A stretch of 64,000 nucleotides of DNA from Asterochloris sp. CNOR1 (lineage: Eukaryota; Chlorophyta; Trebouxiophyceae; Trebouxiales; Trebouxiaceae): assembly GCA_963969365.1 (NCBI GenBank), contig OZ017753.1, positions 1,612,001-1,676,000 of the forward strand, in the 5' to 3' direction. A program made the position numbers and the translations under genes. Below are positions 58,071-64,000 of the stretch, piece by piece. Numbering within the stretch: the first letter of the stretch is position 1; each line of letters opens with the position of its first letter. The notes beneath the pieces were generated by a model, which saw only the letters and a program-made list of their open reading frames with translations, ran no database searches and was not told the DNA's origin.

Positions 58071-59076
58071 AATGAAATACAGATGCAACGAACAGTCACT
58101 CCACGCAGTCTGGTCAGACCAGATGCTGAATGCTCAGCTTTGCCCACAGGTGTGACTGAGAGCCATGCAAACATTTGGTTCCAGCTAAAGCTACATCAGC
58201 TGGAGCTACATGCTTGACTTGCCCTAAGCTTAGGACCTCAAGGTCTAATCTGGCGGATCGCCTGATTCCTTGAGCGATCAGGCACAGACTCTTTAGCCCC
58301 TGGCCTTCTGTGAAAGCACTGAACTTTGTGAGAGGCTCCTGGTTCGAAGCCTAGATGAGAGGCCCCTGGCTTTCGGAGCAAACCTGGTGCACAGGGAGAT
58401 GAGGCTGAGGCTGCAGGCCCTGCAAGCTTGAGGGAGGAGAATCTCTCTCTGTGTTCCACGGCGGCAAGGTCAAGATATGCACCCAGGGTGCGGAGTAATT
58501 GTTGCACCTAGCTCTATGCCAGTGTTGTCTTGTGTTTAGTGCCAGCAGCACGGGTACTATGTATTCGTGCTGCCTCACAGCACATCATTACCAGCCTGCG
58601 CATTGTTGACATACTAATACAAAGCAGCAGTGGTCCTGGGAGACAGCCATCTACACATGGAAGCTCACTGGCTTTCAGGGCTTCTACGGGGCTCCAAAAA
58701 GCAAACACAAAGCAGCAGCACTGCTTCACCCTGCCTTCACGGCAGCAGCTCGATGCGTATGTACCATGTGTGGCTGCCTCACAGTCATAAGACTTAAGGT
58801 GCATTTCTCAAGGCAGCGCATCAGGAGTGCTCCAACCGTCCTGCAGGCTTGTGTGTGGCGCCTCTTCCCTGTGATGTCAGCCCCATGTGCTGTGGAGCAT
58901 CCTGAGAGCACACACGCCAGAGCTGCGCCATGTTGCCTGCAGGCCCTCAATCAGCAGGGCCTCATGGATGCTTGCCAGCACAGCTTGCACTTCTTGTGGC
59001 AATATATGATGCCAAGGCAGTCATGATGGACAGGACTGTCATTCCTGCCTGCAGGCTCCAAAACGGCAGCGGTGCC
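58071..59076. other. gap upstream of the B3 gene, mostly non-coding
   Basis: No gene is clear here. A 75-bp open stretch after TGCAG near 58945 (QQGLMDACQHSLHFLWQYMM) could be an upstream exon of the B3 gene. Around 58330-58380 a segment of about 35 bp (GAGAGGCTCCTGG...) is repeated once in degraded form. Nothing else stands out. Confidence 0.35.
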
Positions 59077-62000
59077 ATGGACCCCCACCAGTCCCAGCTG
59101 GCAGCGCAGCAGCAGCAGATGGCGGCGCTGCTGCAGCAACAGTTCATGCAGCTGGGCCTCCCCCCGCCCACGCCACAGCAGCAGCTCGAGTTCTGGCAGA
59201 CCACGCAGGCACAGCAGCACCAGGCGCAGGTGGACCAGCACCAGCACCAGCAGCAGGCGGCCCCCTCCAGCATTGGTGAGTCCCCAACAAGATGGATCTG
59301 GTGCAGTGCTCTTGGCTGCCTGCCAGGGCCAATGCCTGAACCAGGAGGTGACACTTTGTGGGAAGCCTGCGGGGCAGCAGGCACAGAATGAGTGTTGCAG
59401 CCGTGCATAAGTAGCCCAACTCTTGCAGGGACAGGAATGTCCTGCGTCGTCAGGGGCGCTGCCTGCAACAGACAGCAGAGGCCATCTGACAGGTGGCGCT
59501 GCTGCTGCAGGATAATCGCCACTCAGGCCCTCCCCTCTCCTTCTCTGTTGGCGTACGACATCGCTCATGACACGCATGCGGGTGCTGCTAGGCAGGGAAC
59601 ATGCGCCTGCCTGCCACACCACAGTCATCTCACCTTCACTGCTGGTGCCCACCCCTGACATGTGTTACTGCTGCTGCAGGAGGGCACGGGCACCAACACC
59701 AGCACCACCCCCACCAGCACCACGTCACTTTCTCAGCCCAGCCCCCCCAGCCGCACCATCAGGTCTCCCTGCCCCCTCAGCACCTAGAGCCACAGCCCCA
59801 GGCCAAGCGGCAGAAGACCGGGCCCCGAGCACAGGCTGCAGTTGCCATCGACCAGGGGCACGCAGCAGAAGCACACAGAGGGCCCTCAGATGCCGGAGCG
59901 CCCAGGATCGGGCCCTCGTTGGAGGAGCTCAACACCACTCTGATCTTTGAGAAAGTGCTGACCTCCAGCGACACAAACAACACAGGGCGCATTGTTGTGC
60001 CAAAGGTGGGTGCAGCGTCAGGTGGCTGGTTCCATACAGCACTTTGCGACAGTGCTTGACTGCTGGCTTGCATCTTGCAATACCAAACTCGTACTGGACT
60101 GATTGTGCTACAGATGGACGCGGGACCTTGTACTCTCTGTTGCTGATGATGCGACATACGTTGTGCAATGCTGTGCCCAACTAAAGCCACCTGGTTTCAC
60201 TGCACTGTACTCAGGCTCGGGCTTGACAGCCTCACCAGAGCTCCAGGCGGCACGGACACCCCCTTGCTCGACAGCTGATGCTCTCATTCTTGCAGCAGAG
60301 CAGCCAAGAATGCAGGTAAAGGTGCCGTGTGCCGTGTGGTGCAGGCACAGGCTGTGCAGCACCTGCCCCCCCTGGAGAGGCAGGAGGGGATTGACCTACA
60401 TGGATGTGATACCTTTGGCAAGCCCCACACCTTCAGGTGAGGCAAGCTGGTGCCCTCCAGATCAAGCAGGATGCCTTGCACGTGCCCGCCGGCCAAGCTT
60501 CTGCAGCTGGTCCAGCAATTTGCCTCCTGCCAGCACCAGCCTGTCGGATGCCAGGCCACTGCTGCACTTGAGCAGCACATCTGCCTGGACAGGGTGGGGT
60601 GGCTGGACCTGGCTTGCCTGATGCGCATCACGTCTGGCCAAGCCACACACCAGCTCATGCTAGTCATGCGAGGCCCCTGCCACCGCCCCCTTGCGCAGGT
60701 TCCGCTTCTGGATCAATAACCAGAGCCGCATGTACCTGCTGGAGGGCACCAAGCCCATCCAAAGGCTGTACCAGCTGGGCGTGGGGGACGTCATACAGTT
60801 TGCCAAGCTGCCGGATGGGAAGCTGGTGGCCTGCGGGCGGAGGGGCACAGAGTGAGCTACCTGCCCATCTCCTGCAAGCCAGGGCGGCATTTAGATGGTG
60901 CTTTGCGAGCTTTGCGTGCACAGCAGAGAGCGCGCAGAATAATGCCTTAGCTTGCACACAACACGACCTGTTGGGGCCAAGCTGCCGACCGGAAAGGTCG
61001 TCGCAGGGCCTCACAGTGAGAGCCCTGCAGGCGCTCAGCAGGTGATGTTGAGAGGGCAGGGGCCCTGCAGGGCGGGCACACAGCTTGGGGGGAAAGTGCA
61101 GTGCGCCCTGGCTCCTGGCTGAGGCGCTGCCTCTCATGCTGCCCATTCCATGCGAACAGAAGTGGCTAGTTTCTGAACGGCTTACTTTACGCTGCAAATT
61201 CAACTAAGCAAGAGGCTTCCACTGGGGAGGACAATGATAGCCCTTCACACGGTAGATGATGCAGAATGCCAAAACACTGCGTGCTGCAAAATGGGACCCT
61301 GAAGGAGGTCGTTTGTGATGTGCTAGGCGCCAGACAGAACTTCATCGAGTAAGTTAGCAGAGGGTGCAGGCTGAACACCACTGTGCAATGCAGTGCGGAC
61401 ACCCAGAGGAGGGCGCCCGTGAGGCGCGAGAAGGCCCCCAGCGCCTCAAAGCCCCAGGGCGGCACCAGCAAACGGCGCTCCCAGCAGACACACGCCAATG
61501 TACGGAAGACCATCCGGCGCGGGGACCAGGAATACTACTTTGATCCCCAGAAGGTCAGCTCTTGGCTTTTCGTATTGGAGTAGTCACAGCAATTGATGCT
61601 GATTGCTGTGCTGGGCAGCAGATGGTGCATGCAGCTGCTCTTGGAAGACATTGTGTGGATGTTTGAGAAGCAAGGGCAGGCACTGAGAGTCTTTTTGACT
61701 CCAGCTGTGAGTCCCCCACCTGCTGCGCTGCGGGCAGCCATGGGTGAGTTTCCTGCCACAGTGCTTCTTCGGAGATCAAATCTTGATGGTGTGCCTCTTC
61801 CTTGACTGTCATGATCAGCTGCATGCCCTCCATCACTGGGAGCTGTCCCGGGAGGCAGCCTGCCTGCGGCTGCATTGCCGTCTTCGACAACTTGCTAGGT
61901 GACTGCCCCTGCGTGATTGTCCAATCCCAGACTGCTTTGCGTGCTGCCTGCCCTCAGCCAAATGGTGAGGTGCAGGCGACAGGTGAGAACCAGCCCAGCT

Positions 62001-62580
62001 GCTGCTCTGATCCACGCTGCATGACATATGTGGCCTTCTGGGCAGCAGCTGCAGAGCCTTCCTAAGCAGTCCTACTGTGCTCTTGTGATCATCTGATGCA
62101 GATCACAGTCCTCTTCAAGCGCCATGCAAAGCATCAGCCAGTGAAGCACTCTTGAAGCACGATGCTGAATGCCTTGTCTGGCTGCAGGACGGCGTCTTCA
62201 GAGCTCTGCCAGATGGCTTCAACTACGAAGCGCGGGACCAGGTGCTCAATGAGACCGGGGTCTGGTCAGTGGTGCTTCAGCTGGCTGGGGAGGCCTACCA
62301 GGCCTTCTATGAGTCTGAGTATGCAGCAAACGAGGCTCTGAACGCCTCTATTGTGATGCCATTTCAACTGAACATGGATTCTCAGACCCCTGCGCCTCAT
62401 GTGGCTCCAACAGGACCGCCAGCAGCAGCAGGGCCAGCCTCAACTCCTGCTGCTGCTGGTGTGCCTCCACCTGTCGTGCACAATGGTTCCCAGCCCTCCA
62501 TGGCTGACGTCAGCATGCAGGCTGCCCATGCTGCTGCTGCACCCAGTCCAGCGCCAATGCCAACAGCTGTGGCCACATAA
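59077..62580 (+). CDS. B3 DNA-binding domain protein (VAL/ABI3-like)
   Basis: Exons 59077-59275, 59680-60005, 60345-60436, 60699-60851, 61394-61553 and 62188-62580 join in phase to 440 residues. The N-terminus is Gln- and His-rich (QQQQMAALLQQQ, HGHQHQHHPHQHH). A B3 domain spans roughly residues 155-260: LIFEKVLTSSDTNNTGRIVVPK, HLPPLERQEGI, then RFRFWINNQSRMYLLEG and LGVGDVIQFAKLPDGKLV, matching the seven-stranded plant B3 fold that reads DNA in the major groove. A basic stretch (SKRRSQQTHANVRKTIRRGDQEYYF) and a C-terminal region with FRALPDGFNYEARDQV and a Pro/Ala-rich tail follow. It is likely a nuclear transcription factor; the target site is not known. Further exons between 61553 and 62188, or upstream of 59077, are possible. 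Confidence 0.86.
60779..61024 (+). repeat. duplicated B3-domain exon end
   Basis: The exon end FAKLPDGKLVACGRRGTE (60799-60851) is echoed at 60971-61024 by GAKLPTGKVVAGPHSE, including a GTGAG after CACA. Confidence 0.85.
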
Positions 62581-62698
62581 GCGTGGGGCTGGTGACATTT
62601 GAACAACCAACACATTTTCTGTTGAACTGCCACCTCATGCTGCATTGCACCTTCCTAGCTGAAGTGTCCAAACAGAAGCAAGTCTGTCCCTGCATTGC

Positions 62699-64000
62699 TC
62701 ATTCAAAATTGCGGGGGTTCTGCCTGTGTGCATGCTTCTCAGTCCTGCTGGCAAACGAGCGCTGCCCTGCTGATGTGGGTCGTAATTGCTTTTGCTGCAG
62801 TAGAACTTGTGCTTCTGAGAGGGGAGACTGCTCCAGGGCACCATTTTGCCCCCATGTCTGGCGGTCATCAGACTCAGAGCTGGCTTCTGAAGCATATCTG
62901 CTGCCTGATTCCCAGGCCTGCTCTGCAGGACTGCCCTGGCCTAGCGACACCATATGCAGTGGCCCCGCCACGGCGGGAGAGCTGTTGTCCCTGCATCAAC
63001 AGCGTGCGTTTGGTGACCCTTGAAAACCCAAATTCAGGCCGTGTCTCCATCTGGTGCTTGTGAGTCCATGCAGCTTGTGCTGATGAGAGTATGGACAGGA
63101 GTCTAGCAAGCAGCAGGACAAGCTATATCTTACCCTGGTCCCCCATATGTCTCATCCCTTGAGCCCTCCACAGCGGCTAGGTGCATCTGCACGCCGAGCA
63201 GGCTGAGAGCCATCACGCAGCTGTTGCTGACAGCCGTGATGCGCTCCTGCAGCTTGTCTGCCAGGTGTAGCATGGGTGCCACCTGTGCCGCTACATGCAG
63301 CTGCAGCACTAGGGGCGCAGGCCAGGTTCTCCAGGCCGACTCCATCTGCCCTTTGGGGATTGCTGCAAGGAAGGCAGCTGGAGTGCTCAGCTGCAAGTGT
63401 GACCAGCAAGGGAGCGCCGCTGCTCTATAGCCTACTGACGTGCCTGGCCAGGACGCATGGCCAGGACTGTCCCTTACAGACAGCTGCTGGGCAGGCAGTG
63501 CAGGAAGCACGAGCAGCTGCACACCACGACGCATGCCAGGTGGCCCACGTCAACTCTGTCTGCCATTTGAGGACTGCTGCAGGACAGGCAGCTGGTGTGA
63601 CCAGCTGAGAAGTGTTGTCCCTTGAGCACGCCATTGCTTCAAAGTGCAATGACGAGCTTGTGCACGAGGCAGATTTCATATCAGGACTGCCCGTAGTGAT
63701 TGCTGCAGGGTGGGCAGCACAACAGGTCAGGAAGCACAGGGATCTGCAGCACCAGGAGGACTGGCCTCGTGCTGAGCAATTTTCTCGCAAACTGCAGGGC
63801 AGGCGACAGGAGCACTCAGGGCACCTGCAGCTGCACCAAAAGATTGTCACTGGTTTCAGCACAAGGAATGATAACAGGAATCAAGATCATTACTGTTGCG
63901 TTGAAGCACAGCACAGGGCGGCACCATGCCTCACCATGCTTGGGCTTTGTTACTCTCAGCTGGAACTGCCTTAGCAGATTGTTGTAGCTCAGCTGCTTAT
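62699..64000 (-). CDS. unidentified protein, C-terminal part; gene continues past the right edge
   Basis: Two exons link in phase: 63134-63362 and 62699-62990, the second ending in a stop. They encode IPKGQMESAWRTWPAPLVLQLHV, a helical stretch (LADKLQERITAVSNSCVMALSLLGVQMHL), then a Ser-, Gln- and charge-rich tail ending in HRQNPRNFE. I do not recognise the family. The region from 63363 to the window end looks intronic and holds several degraded copies of the start of exon 63134-63362. It is convergent with the B3 gene, 118 bp apart. The N-terminal part lies outside the window. Confidence 0.55.
63295..63720 (-). repeat. array of exon-start copies in the right-edge gene
   Basis: The used start (AIPKGQMESAW, 63295-63362) has upstream copies at about 63441-63500 (AVCKGQSW), 63515-63600 (AVLKWQTELTW) and 63661-63720 (AITTGSPDM), each led by a TGCAG-type acceptor. 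Confidence 0.78.

Noticed and set aside
56970-58190. Repeated AACATYTGGTTCCAGC at about 56977 and 58169
   Set aside because: Only 16 bp match, with no shared flanks; too short to support a repeat family.
58240-58290. Palindromic CCTGAT...ATCAGG segment as a terminator hairpin
   Set aside because: The stem is only about 6 bp and this is eukaryotic DNA with no gene ending there.
58335-58365. tRNA-like T-loop GGTTCGAAGCC
   Set aside because: The flanking bases do not form a T-stem and no anticodon arm or acceptor stem could be drawn.
1-64000. Retrotransposon or virus-derived genes
   Set aside because: I saw no reverse transcriptase, integrase, capsid or transposase motif and no long terminal repeats in any frame.

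Overview
This window is nuclear DNA of a green alga, most likely a trebouxiophyte (lineage inferred from gene content, not from a search). Supporting signs: nearly every gene is split into many short exons by introns that begin GTGAG/GTAAG and end in TGCAG; there is a nuclear copy of the plastid protease subunit CLPP3; a VAL/ABI3-type B3 DNA-binding domain and a CASTOR/POLLUX-type ion channel are present; and genes are packed with gaps of only 100-450 bp. I see no bacterial operon, CRISPR array, rRNA or convincing tRNA, and no intact mobile element.

Layout, left to right: F-box/LRR protein (+, 49-1504); two secreted ShKT-domain proteins (-, 1698-3802 and 4020-4684); POLLUX-like channel (-, 4910 to about 12154); ER chaperone HYOU1/GRP170 (-, 12515-21239), which diverges from plastid CLPP3 (+, to 23498); CWF19L1-like RNA-processing factor with an RRM (-, 23584-29385), which diverges from MoaA/CNX2 of molybdenum cofactor synthesis (+, 29608-32726); then GNA1 (+, 32853-33699) and a SAP30-like Sin3-binding protein (+, 33856-34647); a DsbA/FrnE-family oxidoreductase (-, 35114-36533), which diverges from the KDEL/HDEL receptor ERD2 (+, 36846-39364); a small orphan protein (+, 39556-40490); a fringe-like GT31 glycosyltransferase (+, 40767-43316); a Serinc/TMS1 membrane protein (-, 43665 to about 46982), which diverges from a large PHD-extended PHD chromatin protein (+, 47404-56895); a weakly supported small gene (-, from 57278); the B3 protein (+, 59077-62580); and an unidentified gene that enters from the right edge (-, from 62699).

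Most genes are ordinary conserved eukaryotic genes and are not a pathway cluster. There is an incidental secretory theme: a GRP170 ending in the retention signal HEEL, the ERD2 receptor that would recognise it, a fringe-like transferase, Serinc and two secreted ShKT proteins.

The most unusual signal lies in the introns. In at least nine genes, an intron contains one to three decayed copies of the edge of the neighbouring exon together with its splice site. Acceptor-side copies lie upstream of the true exon and donor-side copies lie downstream of it. Copies usually become less similar with distance. I read this as repeated small tandem duplication anchored on splice junctions, which would lengthen introns and create decoy exons. 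The second unusual signal is a high number of GC-AG introns with donor GCAAG; one of them splits the CPWC active site of the DsbA-family gene.
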